DNA of 64,000 nucleotides from CAIZGX01 sp044374295 (GTDB taxonomy: Bacteria; Bacteroidota; Bacteroidia; Flavobacteriales_D; Sanyastnellaceae): positions 1 through 64,000 of the forward strand of contig JBILOU010000001.1 of assembly GCA_044374295.1 (NCBI GenBank), given 5' to 3'. Position numbers and translations under genes: made by a program. The notes below the pieces were generated by a model that did not search any database, was not told the origin of the DNA, and saw only the letters and a program-made list of their open reading frames with translations. Below, one piece after another: positions 15,506 to 23,968 of this stretch. Positions within the stretch are counted from its first letter, which is position 1. Each line of letters starts with the position of its first letter.

Positions 15506-17376
15506 CCTTTGATTCTTTGCATCCGCTTTTAAAACGCCAGTTAAAAAAATACCTGGGTTTGAAAGAGGATATACCAGAATATCTTTTTAGCTTTTTGAAG
15601 AGCGTTAATCAAAGCTATTTGCTATACGACAGCAATCGCGAGCTAGTTGAGCGCGCAATGCGGTTGAGTAGCGAGGAATTATTTGAAAAAAACACCAAAT
15701 TATCTGAAGAGGCGGCTGTTCAGCGCGCCTTGATAAACAACATCAAGGAAGCTATTCAAACTATTAGTCCTGAACAAGAAATTAACGACGACGATATTCT
15801 TCGCATTGGAGACACTCTTACGAATACGGTTAACGAAAGAATAGAATTTGAAAAGCAACTTGAAGAATCACGCCAGAAGGCTGAAGAATCACTTGAAACC
15901 CGAAAACTCTTTTTAGCAAATATCTCGCACGAGATTCGTACGCCCATAAACGCTATCTCAGGTATGTCCGGCATTCTTGCCGACACTGAAATTTCTGAAA
16001 CACAAAAGCAATACGTAAAAGCCATTCAGTCTTCTTCAAAAAGTTTGATGGTTATTGTGAACGATATTTTAGACATGTCGAAGCTAGAAAGTGGAAAGTT
16101 TTCGGCCGACTTCATTCCGTTTGACATTCGTTCCATTGTAGATCCTTTGTACACGAGTTATTTGTTGCGAACAGATGAGAAAGGAATTTCCTTCAACATT
16201 GATTACCCGAAGGATATGCCTCGATGGGTTTTTGGTGACCCAACGCGTTTAGGTCAAATCTTAAACAATCTCATTTCTAACGCAATTAAGTTTACCGATA
16301 AAGGAAGTGTTTCGCTCAAGATAAATTTCGAAAAGAAAGGTAAACTCAATGATTTTTGTTTTAGTGTTACAGATACAGGAATAGGGATAGACCAAGAAAA
16401 ACTCAAAACTATTTTCGAATTCTTCTCTCAAGAAGACAACACCATTACACGTAGGTTTGGTGGAACAGGCCTTGGACTTGCCATTTCAAAATCTATCGCT
16501 GAATTGCTGGGCGGAGAGATAAAAGTTGAAAGTGAAAAGAACGTTGGTTCAACGTTCAAATTTAGTCTCACCATGCCTGAAGCGGCAGAACAAGAAAAGA
16601 ATGTTGCTGTTACTTTATCAGATTTGACAGGAAAGAATGTTCTCATCGTAGAAGACAACGAATTAAATCGTTTTCTAGCGGTAACTATTTTGAAAAAATG
16701 GAACGCCAATATTCACATTGCAGAAAATGGCGAAGAAGCAGTGGCAGCAGTGAAAAACAAAGAGATTGACATTGTTCTTATGGACATTCAAATGCCCGTA
16801 ATGGATGGTGTAGCGGCATCTATTGCCATTCGAAACGAACTGAATTCCAATGTCCCTATCATTGCTTTAACAGCTAATGCCCTAGAAAGCGAAAAAGAAA
16901 AGTGTTGGCAAGCCGGAATGAATGAATACATTACGAAGCCTTACAACCCTAATTATTTACTAGAGAAAATAATATTTCTAATTGAAAACGCCGCTAGCGA
17001 TGAAGAACAAAATTCAGAACATGTTTCGCTTGAAAGCCTCAGTGAACTGATGAATGGTTCGAAAGAACAAATGATTCAGATGACTACTGTTTTCCTAGAT
17101 CAAATTGAACGTCATTTCAACGAGTTGAAATTCGCTTTAAACGAAAATAATCTCACTGAGATTTCACACATAACACACAAACTAAAGTCTTCATTTAAAC
17201 TTTTCGGTCTAAACAAAACCGGCGGTTTACTTGAGCGTATTGAACAAAAGGCCAAAAATCTCGAGCGCAAGGAGTTACATGCAGAGTTGCAGGTAATTCT
17301 GAGCATGCAACCGCGATTGACCTTCTTAATACAAAAAGAATTGAACCAACTTATTGCATCGAAAACAAATTCATGA
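15502..17376 (+). CDS. Cytosolic hybrid sensor histidine kinase with receiver and Hpt domains
   Basis: This 624-residue protein lacks membrane segments. A unique N-terminal region (about 1-100) and a coiled coil (about 100-140) lead to HisKA with phosphorylatable His143 (NISHEIRTP). The HATPase has N box NNLISNAIKF, G1 DTGIGID and G2 GGTGLGLAIS. A receiver domain follows with Asp428 (LMDIQMPVMDG) and KP in YITKPYNP. The C-terminal Hpt domain has His559 (THKLKSSFK). All relay sites are intact, so phosphate can travel His143-Asp428-His559 to an external regulator that is not encoded here. The sensor input is probably the FIST protein, 4 nt upstream with an ATGA overlap; purN follows with the same overlap. 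Confidence 0.95.
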   Translation: MTFDSLHPLLKRQLKKYLGLKEDIPEYLFSFLKSVNQSYLLYDSNRELVERAMRLSSEELFEKNTKLSEEAAVQRALINNIKEAIQTISPEQEINDDDILRIGDTLTNTVNERIEFEKQLEESRQKAEESLETRKLFLANISHEIRTPINAISGMSGILADTEISETQKQYVKAIQSSSKSLMVIVNDILDMSKLESGKFSADFIPFDIRSIVDPLYTSYLLRTDEKGISFNIDYPKDMPRWVFGDPTRLGQILNNLISNAIKFTDKGSVSLKINFEKKGKLNDFCFSVTDTGIGIDQEKLKTIFEFFSQEDNTITRRFGGTGLGLAISKSIAELLGGEIKVESEKNVGSTFKFSLTMPEAAEQEKNVAVTLSDLTGKNVLIVEDNELNRFLAVTILKKWNANIHIAENGEEAVAAVKNKEIDIVLMDIQMPVMDGVAASIAIRNELNSNVPIIALTANALESEKEKCWQAGMNEYITKPYNPNYLLEKIIFLIENAASDEEQNSEHVSLESLSELMNGSKEQMIQMTTVFLDQIERHFNELKFALNENNLTEISHITHKLKSSFKLFGLNKTGGLLERIEQKAKNLERKELHAELQVILSMQPRLTFLIQKELNQLIASKTNS

Positions 17377-17933
17377 ACATTGCCATTTTAGCGTCCGGAG
17401 CAGGCAGCAACGCCGCGAACATCATTCAACATTTCAAAAACACTTCCGTTCAAATTTCTCTTATTGCATGCAACAATGCCCAAGCGGGAGTTTTTCAAAT
17501 TGCACGAGACAACAGCATCGATTCAATGCTATTGACCAAAGAGAATTTCAAAACATCTGACCAATTCGTTCAAGAACTTCAGCGTAGAAAAATTGATTTG
17601 GTCATTCTTGCAGGATTCCTTTGGTTAGTTCCATCAAATCTTGTTCGTGCTTTCGAAAATAGAATCATCAATATTCATCCCGCACTTCTTCCCAAATTTG
17701 GTGGAAAGGGCATGTACGGACATTTCGTGCATAAGGCTGTTTGCGCAGCTAAAGAAAAAGAAAGTGGAATAACAGTTCACTTGGTGAATGAAGAGTTCGA
17801 CAAAGGTGAAATAATCTTCCAAGCAGCCTGCAATGTCGAAGAATGCTCTGCTTCAGAAATAGAAACCAAAGTGCGCGCGCTAGAGATAGCCCATTTCCCA
17901 AAAGCTATTGAAAACTTTATTTCGAAAATGTAA
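17373..17933 (+). CDS. purN: Phosphoribosylglycinamide formyltransferase PurN
   Basis: PurN transfers a formyl group from 10-formyltetrahydrofolate to GAR in the third step of purine synthesis. The 186 residues carry the family pattern MNIAILASGAGSN, the catalytic segment INIHPALLPKFGGKGMYG with the Asn and His (about residues 96-98), and the catalytic Asp in EEFDKGEI. The ATGA at the 3' end of the hybrid kinase makes it the third gene of a coupled set. An imperfect hairpin and the marC promoter follow. Confidence 0.97.
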   Translation: MNIAILASGAGSNAANIIQHFKNTSVQISLIACNNAQAGVFQIARDNSIDSMLLTKENFKTSDQFVQELQRRKIDLVILAGFLWLVPSNLVRAFENRIINIHPALLPKFGGKGMYGHFVHKAVCAAKEKESGITVHLVNEEFDKGEIIFQAACNVEECSASEIETKVRALEIAHFPKAIENFISKM

Positions 17934-17955
17934 TTTATAACACGCTTATGCGGTG

Positions 17956-17963
17956 TAATTTCG
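17956..17963 (+). promoter_or_regulatory. Promoter -7 element (TAATTTCG) for the MarC-family gene
   Basis: TAATTTCG is one base from the TAnnTTTG consensus and ends exactly 4 nt before the ATG at 17968, the same spacing as upstream of uvrD, the LolD-like gene and the sensor kinase at 29835. Confidence 0.45.
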
Positions 17964-17967
17964 CCCC

Positions 17968-18546
17968 ATGAATTGGGTAGAAATTGGCTCTTGTTTTATG
18001 GTGTTGTTCGCTGTCATAGACATCGTTGGCAGCATTCCCATTATTCTCGATACACAAAAGAAAACGGGTAAAATTCAGCCATTGCTTATCACATTGGTTT
18101 CCTTAGTTCTTATGCTGTTGTTTCTCTTTGCAGGAGAATCAATCCTCGGGATTTTCGGAGTAGATGTTTATTCGTTCGCTGTTGCAGGCGCGTTTATCCT
18201 GTTCTTCATTGCTATGGAAATGATTTTAGGCATTCAGATTTTCAAACAAAAAGAAGCTTCATCGAAAGTTGCGGCGGTCATGCCCCTGGCCTTTCCCACC
18301 ATAGCCGGAGCAGGCACTATTTCTACGCTCATTGCCCTTCGCGCGGAATACCAGAGCATAAACATTGTGATTGCAATTCTTTTGAATATGCCAATCATTT
18401 TTCTTGTTTTGAAATTAACCAATCGCATTGAACGCATTTTAGGCCCAAACGGTCTCGCCATTCTCGAGAAAATGTTTGGCATTATACTTTTAGCCATTGC
18501 TCTGAAACTATTCAGTAAGAACATCGCATTCCTATTTCCACATTAA
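17968..18546 (+). CDS. MarC family integral membrane protein
   Basis: This 192-residue protein has six hydrophobic helices. Motifs include FAVIDIVGSIPIILD near the N-terminus and MPLAFPTIAGAGTISTLIAL (about residues 109-128), both characteristic of MarC/UPF0056. The family was once linked to multiple antibiotic resistance, but that role has not held up, and the transport activity is unknown. The gene is followed by an ArsC-like gene after 9 nt and an EamA transporter after that, forming a probable operon. Confidence 0.9.
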   Translation: MNWVEIGSCFMVLFAVIDIVGSIPIILDTQKKTGKIQPLLITLVSLVLMLLFLFAGESILGIFGVDVYSFAVAGAFILFFIAMEMILGIQIFKQKEASSKVAAVMPLAFPTIAGAGTISTLIALRAEYQSINIVIAILLNMPIIFLVLKLTNRIERILGPNGLAILEKMFGIILLAIALKLFSKNIAFLFPH

Positions 18547-18555
18547 TATTTCAAC

Positions 18556-18915
18556 ATGAAAAAAATATACCACCTCGCCAACTGTGGCACTTGTCAGAAT
18601 ATCATTAATGAATTAAGTCCGCTTCCGAAAGGAACCGAACTTCAAGACATTAAAACCTCTTCAATTACTGAAGAGCAACTCACGGAAATGCACGCCCTAG
18701 CAGGAAGCTACGAAGCGCTTTTCAGCCGTCGCGCATTGAAGTATCGTGAACTCGGCTTGAATGAAAAGACACTTTCTGAAAAGGAATATAAAAAATATAT
18801 TTTGAAAGAATACACCTTCTTAAAGCGCCCAGTTTTGATCTTCAACGATCAAATCTTCATTGGCAATGCGCCGAAGGTTGTTGCTGCCGCGAAAGCTTTC
18901 CTTCAAAAGAAATAA
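18556..18915 (+). CDS. ArsC/Spx/MgsR family thioredoxin-fold protein
   Basis: A 119-residue protein of the arsenate-reductase-like family. It has HLANCGTCQNIINEL at the N-terminus (CxxC rather than the single Cys of classic ArsC), the Arg in FSRRALKYRELGL, and the region RPVLIFNDQIFIGNAPK resembling the conserved RP[ILV] strand near the C-terminus. The CxxC pair is typical of the Spx/YffB-like branch, so a redox or regulatory role is as likely as arsenate reduction. No arsenic resistance genes are near. Confidence 0.8.
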   Translation: MKKIYHLANCGTCQNIINELSPLPKGTELQDIKTSSITEEQLTEMHALAGSYEALFSRRALKYRELGLNEKTLSEKEYKKYILKEYTFLKRPVLIFNDQIFIGNAPKVVAAAKAFLQKK

Positions 18916-18924
18916 ATTTGCCCG

Positions 18925-19830
18925 GTGGCAAATAACAAGAACCTAGGTGCTCATCTAGCCTTGCTAGCAGTTGCGCTCATATACAGCGCGAACTACCTCA
19001 TTGCGAAATGGGTCATGCCTAATCCCATTGGCCCCAATGCATTCATTGTTCTTCGTGTATCGGGTGCATTGGTGCTTTTCTTTTTGGTTTCTTTCAAGTT
19101 TCTCGAAATTCCCAAATTGCGAGACGTTCCTCTTTTCCTCTTTTGCGGATTAACAGGCGTAGCCACTAACCAATTGTTTTTCTTCAATGGGCTTTCGCTC
19201 ACCACTCCTGTGAACGCCTCCATTATTATGTGCACCAACCCCATTCTGGTGGCCGTTCTTTATTTTGTTGGAAAAAGAAAGTGGCCGTCTCTCATGACAG
19301 CCTCTGGAATTGTGCTCGGTTCCGTTGGAGCCCTGGGGATTATTCTTCTGCGCGCATCGTTCGAAGCGAGCGCAGACTATCTAAGAGGAGATCTTTATAT
19401 TTTAATTAACTCCCTTTCGTACGGTTTGTATTTAACCACTGCGCCCAGGCTCATGAAAAAATACAAACCCATTACGGCAATTACTTGGGTCTTCGCTTGT
19501 GGACTGCTTTTCATTCTACCCATTGGATATTCCGATGCAAGCTCAATTGCTTGGGGTACACTCACACCGCTGCATTGGATGAGTCTCGCATTTATCATTG
19601 TTGCAGTAACCTTCCTCACCTATTTGCTCAACATCTATGCGCTAAGTAAAGTATCTCCAACAGTTACAAGCGCATACATTTACCTTCAACCATTATTGGC
19701 CGGCGTGTTTGCATTTTTGTTTGCGGGAATAGGAAACCAAGATCACACCGCAAGCATTACAGTAGAGAAAATCCTTTTCGCCCTGCTCATTTTCGCAGGG
19801 GTTTATTTGGTTGGAAAAAGAAACGACTAG
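18925..19830 (+). CDS. EamA/DMT superfamily transporter
   Basis: The 301 residues form 10 hydrophobic helices, made of two EamA repeats of five helices each (about 10-140 and 155-298). Typical patterns are ANYLIAKWVM near helix 1 and LTTPVNASIIMCTNPILVAVLYF at the end of helices 3-4. Substrates of the family include amino acids, metabolites and drugs, and none is indicated here. The start is a GTG at 18925, 9 nt after the ArsC-like stop; no better in-frame ATG is near. The gene overlaps the convergent TonB receptor by 4 nt at the 3' ends. Confidence 0.88.
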   Translation: MANNKNLGAHLALLAVALIYSANYLIAKWVMPNPIGPNAFIVLRVSGALVLFFLVSFKFLEIPKLRDVPLFLFCGLTGVATNQLFFFNGLSLTTPVNASIIMCTNPILVAVLYFVGKRKWPSLMTASGIVLGSVGALGIILLRASFEASADYLRGDLYILINSLSYGLYLTTAPRLMKKYKPITAITWVFACGLLFILPIGYSDASSIAWGTLTPLHWMSLAFIIVAVTFLTYLLNIYALSKVSPTVTSAYIYLQPLLAGVFAFLFAGIGNQDHTASITVEKILFALLIFAGVYLVGKRND

Positions 19831-22145
19831 AACGACATCTCAAGACCAATAGACGGAAGCATTGGCAATTGATCTACACGCTTCGAAGTTACACGGTCTA
19901 TGTAAAACACGTTCGCTCTGTTGTATGCATTCGTTAAACCGAAGTTTAACTCCAAGGTAGATTTCTCCCATTTGAATGTTTTGCGAATGTTCGCATCCAT
20001 TCTGTGGTACCATGGCAATCTCCCTTCATTCAAAGGAGCGTATTGAATACCTAATGTGTTTGAGTTCGTGTAGATATAATCCGTTGAAATTCCTCCGCTC
20101 AACGTCGGTGGCTCATATCCGCCTTGTGTCTGAGTAAATGGAAGTCCACTACCCAAGTTCCAACGCGCACTTACCTCCCAACTGTCGTTCTTACCCCAAG
20201 AGTGAGATGCAACAACGTTCACGTTGTGTCTGCGATCAAATACGGGGTCATACCAGCGCAATCCATCCCAACGGTCAACATTCATAATCGAATAAACCAC
20301 ATTGATGTTTGAATGCTTGGTAGCGTATTTCAAGACTACGTCTATACCCTTTGCAAATCCACTTTCCAAAATGTAATCCTTACGCAACAACTCAGGCTTG
20401 TCTTGATTGTCTGCGTCGTCAGGGAAAATCTTATTTCTGTTCGTATTTGTTACTTGCTTGAAATTACGGTAATACCCTTCCACATTCAAATTCAACTCTT
20501 CTGTAATGTCGAACTCAAAACCTGCAACTAAATGCGAAGCCTTTTGAAGGGAATTTGCAATATCCACAACCTCTCCATTTGGCATAGTCATAGAATTCTG
20601 AATTTCATCTGGGCTAGCTAAGAAGCCATAGAATAAATTCACGATATCTCTATCGCTGTTAGTCGCCATTAAGTTCTGAGAGTATAGACCCGCTGCTGTT
20701 TTCAAGCGTAAGCGCTCAGACATCTTGTACTTCATACCAATACGAGGCTCAGGAGAAACCGCAGAAAGTGAGCTGTAATATTGCACGCGGAATCCGGGCT
20801 CAATAATGATTTTCTTTCTGTTAATTTTATAGGAAACAAAACCATTCAACTCGGTGGTGTTCTGCTCTACATCTATTCGTACTCCGAGTGGATTGAATGT
20901 ATTGAAATTGGTAGAAAAACCAACGACTTCCACTCCGTATTTTATCGCATCTTTTCCAACACTGTAATTGAAATCCAATCCGAAATTGAACGAAGTAATT
21001 CCGCTCTTACGATCGGGCACCGTTTCTTCTTGCAAAAGAATGTTATACTTGCTCCAAGCAAAATTTCCGTTGATTAATACTGGCGAACTCGTTGGCACTA
21101 CTACGAAATTTCCACCCGCACCCACGTTCTTCCAATTTAAATTAGAAAGTGCCTGGTACTTGGTAACCTTGTCGTCAAATGAAAATCCAAACAAATTGAA
21201 CTTACTTCCGTTCGATCCACCAAAAGACAGTTTTCCATACAAGTCTGTATAGGCAAAAGGCAATCCATTTCCGTCGTTCACAAACGGATACACCTTCGGT
21301 GAAGTCTTGTCCAAATAACTGTTCTTTGCACTTAATATGTAAGATATTCCACTTCCATTTTTCGCTAGTTTTTTCAAAGGACCTTCCAACTGAATTTTTC
21401 CTCCGAACGGGCTAAAACCTATCTTTCCGTCGTGACCCTTTTTATTTCCATCGCGAGTGGTAATATCAATTACAGAAGAAATTCTTCCTCCGAATTGAGC
21501 TCCAAAACCTCCGGTAAATACATCAGCATTAGAAATAATATCGGTGTCAAATACCGAGAACAAACCTATACTGTGGAAAGGGTTGTAAACAATCATTCCA
21601 TCTAAAACCACTTTATTTTGAACGGGACTGCCTCCACGAACGAACACCTGTCCACCTTGGTCACCAGTAGATATAAATCCTGGAAGCGTAGTCAATACTT
21701 GAACAATATCTGTCTGTCCGCCGAACGAAGGAACACGTTTAAAATCTTTCGGACGTAATGTTTCCGATGAAATATTTACGTTGTTGATTTGCTCTGAACG
21801 TTGATCATTAATTTCCAAAACACCCATCATGTTTGATCCCGACTCGAGTAAAATATTCGTTGAAACCAGCTGACCTTGTTTCACAGTAATGGTGTCTCGG
21901 TATTCATTGAAGTTAATCACCTTCACAAAAAGGTAATACGTACCCGGTTGTAATTTGGTCAAGCTGAAATAACCGTTCTCATCGGTATTGGTACCAACAG
22001 TGGTTCCCTCTAAAGCCACCAAGGCCATTAAGATGGGTTCTCCCTTCTCTTTGCTCTTCACAAATCCACGAATGGTGCAGTCCTGAGCTTGAGCAACAAA
22101 CCCAGCAAACAGAGCCAATACAAAAAAGATATTCTTCAACTTCAT
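19827..22145 (-). CDS. TonB-dependent outer-membrane receptor with carboxypeptidase-regulatory-like domain
   Basis: This 772-residue outer-membrane transporter begins with a signal peptide (MKLKNIFFVLALFAGFVAQAQ), so I place the start at ATG 22145 rather than the TTG at 22154. Residues about 24-100 form the CarboxypepD_reg-like domain (IRGFVKSKEKGEPIL..NTDENGYFSLTKLQPGTYYLFVKV). The plug follows (about 140-230, with GGQTDIVQVLTTLPG and VLDGMIVYNPFH), then a 22-strand-type barrel ending with LEMSF, in which the final Phe is the expected sorting residue. It is not paired with SusD, so it is probably a metallophore or small-molecule receptor. Substrate is not predictable. A -7 element TATCTTCG lies 21 nt upstream. 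Confidence 0.93.
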   Translation of the reverse strand: MKLKNIFFVLALFAGFVAQAQDCTIRGFVKSKEKGEPILMALVALEGTTVGTNTDENGYFSLTKLQPGTYYLFVKVINFNEYRDTITVKQGQLVSTNILLESGSNMMGVLEINDQRSEQINNVNISSETLRPKDFKRVPSFGGQTDIVQVLTTLPGFISTGDQGGQVFVRGGSPVQNKVVLDGMIVYNPFHSIGLFSVFDTDIISNADVFTGGFGAQFGGRISSVIDITTRDGNKKGHDGKIGFSPFGGKIQLEGPLKKLAKNGSGISYILSAKNSYLDKTSPKVYPFVNDGNGLPFAYTDLYGKLSFGGSNGSKFNLFGFSFDDKVTKYQALSNLNWKNVGAGGNFVVVPTSSPVLINGNFAWSKYNILLQEETVPDRKSGITSFNFGLDFNYSVGKDAIKYGVEVVGFSTNFNTFNPLGVRIDVEQNTTELNGFVSYKINRKKIIIEPGFRVQYYSSLSAVSPEPRIGMKYKMSERLRLKTAAGLYSQNLMATNSDRDIVNLFYGFLASPDEIQNSMTMPNGEVVDIANSLQKASHLVAGFEFDITEELNLNVEGYYRNFKQVTNTNRNKIFPDDADNQDKPELLRKDYILESGFAKGIDVVLKYATKHSNINVVYSIMNVDRWDGLRWYDPVFDRRHNVNVVASHSWGKNDSWEVSARWNLGSGLPFTQTQGGYEPPTLSGGISTDYIYTNSNTLGIQYAPLNEGRLPWYHRMDANIRKTFKWEKSTLELNFGLTNAYNRANVFYIDRVTSKRVDQLPMLPSIGLEMSF

Positions 22146-22166
22146 GATTTTCAATTCAGATAGCCG

Positions 22167-22174
22167 CGAAGATA
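22167..22174 (-). promoter_or_regulatory. Promoter -7 element (TATCTTCG) for the TonB receptor
   Basis: The minus-strand TATCTTCG, one base from TAnnTTTG, lies 21 nt before the ATG at 22145. The plus-strand gene at 22316 has only a poor match (TGTATTTG), so the 160-bp gap may be shared in both directions. Confidence 0.4.
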
Positions 22175-22315
22175 AGATACTTCAATGCTTTATTTCACAA
22201 GGTTTCCGCATAAATTTCATTCAAACAAACATTGAATTTTTCAATGAATTTGGCTTGAATACATTCTGTTCTTACCTTAGGCATTGTATTTGGCTATGTC
22301 CAAAAAATTACTCCT

Positions 22316-23032
22316 ATGAAAAAATTATTGTTATTCGTCTTTTTACTCGGATCTCTTCAGAGCATCGCGCAAACAGACTATCCAGATTTGCTTGCCATGT
22401 TCGTAGATGAGAAATACGAAAAGTGTTTATACAAAGCAGAGAAATACACGTTGAACGAAAAGACAAAAAAGGATCCCCTTCCTTACCTTTTCATGAGCCG
22501 TTGCTATTACGAAATGTCGAAGCGTGACGAGTTCAAAGAGAAGTTTCCGACTGCTGGAAAAGACTGCTACAAGTACGCTTCGAAGTATTCTTCGAAAGAC
22601 AAAAACAAAACATTCTACGCGGAACATGAAGATTACTTCACAGAATTACGCAACACTGCAATTAGTGAGGCAGAGGTTATGTTAGACGCAATGAAGTACA
22701 CAAAAAGCAAAACACTTTACGACAACTTAATCGACTGGGATGCGAATGACGCCGGAGCTTGGATTATGCTTGGAGTTTCTTTCCAGGGCGCGAAGCAAAA
22801 GAAAGAAGCGGAAAACGCATACAAAACTGCAAAGAAGTTATTGACCGACAAGACCTGTTCTGTTGAAGTAAAAGGTCAGAAAGATTTGTTGAAAAACGCA
22901 ATCATCTACTATTCTGAAAAACTCTACACCGAAGGAAATTCTGCCGAAGCGAAAGTTTGGTTGGAATTAGGAAAAGAGTGGTTTATGGACGATAAAGAAT
23001 ATCAAGTGACTTACTCGCAATACGCGAATTAA
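22316..23032 (+). CDS. Secreted hypothetical protein with TPR-like repeats
   Basis: This 238-residue protein has a clear signal peptide (MKKLLLFVFLLGSLQSIAQ, cut after residue 19). The rest is helical, with Lys/Tyr-rich helix-turn-helix pairs similar to tetratricopeptide repeats (e.g. PLPYLFMSRCYYEMSKRDEF and AGAWIMLGVSFQGAKQKKEAENAYKTAKK at about residues 145-175). Hence it is probably periplasmic or outer-membrane-associated and protein-binding. I do not recognise a named family. It is transcribed away from the TonB receptor and is ended by a strong terminator at 23051-23074. Confidence 0.7.
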   Translation: MKKLLLFVFLLGSLQSIAQTDYPDLLAMFVDEKYEKCLYKAEKYTLNEKTKKDPLPYLFMSRCYYEMSKRDEFKEKFPTAGKDCYKYASKYSSKDKNKTFYAEHEDYFTELRNTAISEAEVMLDAMKYTKSKTLYDNLIDWDANDAGAWIMLGVSFQGAKQKKEAENAYKTAKKLLTDKTCSVEVKGQKDLLKNAIIYYSEKLYTEGNSAEAKVWLELGKEWFMDDKEYQVTYSQYAN

Positions 23033-23050
23033 TATTTTTCAAGTTGAAAG

Positions 23051-23074
23051 AAAAGCCATCTTCGGATGGCTTTT
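23051..23074. terminator. Bidirectional intrinsic terminator
   Basis: AAAAGCCATC (23051-23060) and GATGGCTTTT (23065-23074) form a perfect 10-bp stem with a TTCG tetraloop, followed by more T. It separates the TPR-like gene (plus) from the 3' end of the convergent transferase gene (minus) and can serve both. Confidence 0.85.
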
Positions 23075-23968
23075 TTATTTGATTATTTTCCGAAGGAAAT
23101 AGGCTATTCCTCTTCCTCCTTCAATTGAAAAATAAGGAAGCAAGTTGCCACCAAAAGATCTGAAAAAAACTTCAATTTCTGGAATCATAGATCCTTCGAA
23201 ATCGAAAGAAGAACACCCTCTCCGAATACCTTCTTCAATACAAAACTTTACCCCACACGCTGAAAGAGCGTTGTCGTTCTTGGCATTACTCGAAACCAAA
23301 TAATAACAGACATCGTCTACAATTGCACAGAACGCCTGATAATGCCCACCTTCCGCAATAACCGTGAAGGCAGAGGCTGAGTTCAATGAATTGAACTTCG
23401 AAAGCAATTGCTCATGAGCCACTCCTTTCGCTGCACTTGAAGCCATGAACAACTTCATTTCATCTTCACCGAAAGATCTAACTTCAAATGTAAAATCTGA
23501 AAAGCGCTTCAACTTATTTCGAAGCTTTGAATCGATCTTCTCCTCCCAATTCCGCAATTCTAAAATGCGATACGTGTATTTCGTTTTTGGAAGGGTACCT
23601 TTCCATATGGCTTCCTGAAAATCGGTAAACTCAACAGGAAAATCAAACTTCCAATAACCCCACTTTCCATTTTCAACAAAAGCAAGTAAAGCCTTTTGAA
23701 CTTCCTTCTCTTTTGCGCGTTTAGTAGCAGGTTTGTCATAGTTGGTTAAAAATGTGAGCCAACAATTTGGAGAGAAAGGCGGTGTAATGAGGCTATTCAT
23801 CAACTTCTTACCAGACTCCCAAACCCACATCACTGCAATCACCTCTGCATCTTCCAAGAACTTCAACAAGAATAATTCAGAGCCGTATGCTTCGCGTAGA
23901 AAAACAGGAAAACCCTTTTTCTCCCATTGAGCAATAGCTCCTGACGAAGACTCAATGACTACTTGCAT
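23075..23968 (-). CDS. FemAB/GNAT-like acyltransferase
   Basis: The 297-residue protein resembles the FemAB/BioF2 branch of the GNAT fold. A central basic helix (SKLRNKLKRFSDFTFEVRSF) is typical of the acceptor domain. The end SSFDFEGSMIPEIEVFFRSFGGNLLPYFSIEGG is the recurring signature of this family. These enzymes transfer aminoacyl or acyl groups to sugars or peptides of the envelope. It is the last gene of the operon Gfo/Idh-flippase-GT4, overlapping GT4 by 17 nt, so it probably decorates a surface polysaccharide. Substrate is unknown. Confidence 0.68.
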   Translation of the reverse strand: MQVVIESSSGAIAQWEKKGFPVFLREAYGSELFLLKFLEDAEVIAVMWVWESGKKLMNSLITPPFSPNCWLTFLTNYDKPATKRAKEKEVQKALLAFVENGKWGYWKFDFPVEFTDFQEAIWKGTLPKTKYTYRILELRNWEEKIDSKLRNKLKRFSDFTFEVRSFGEDEMKLFMASSAAKGVAHEQLLSKFNSLNSASAFTVIAEGGHYQAFCAIVDDVCYYLVSSNAKNDNALSACGVKFCIEEGIRRGCSSFDFEGSMIPEIEVFFRSFGGNLLPYFSIEGGRGIAYFLRKIIK

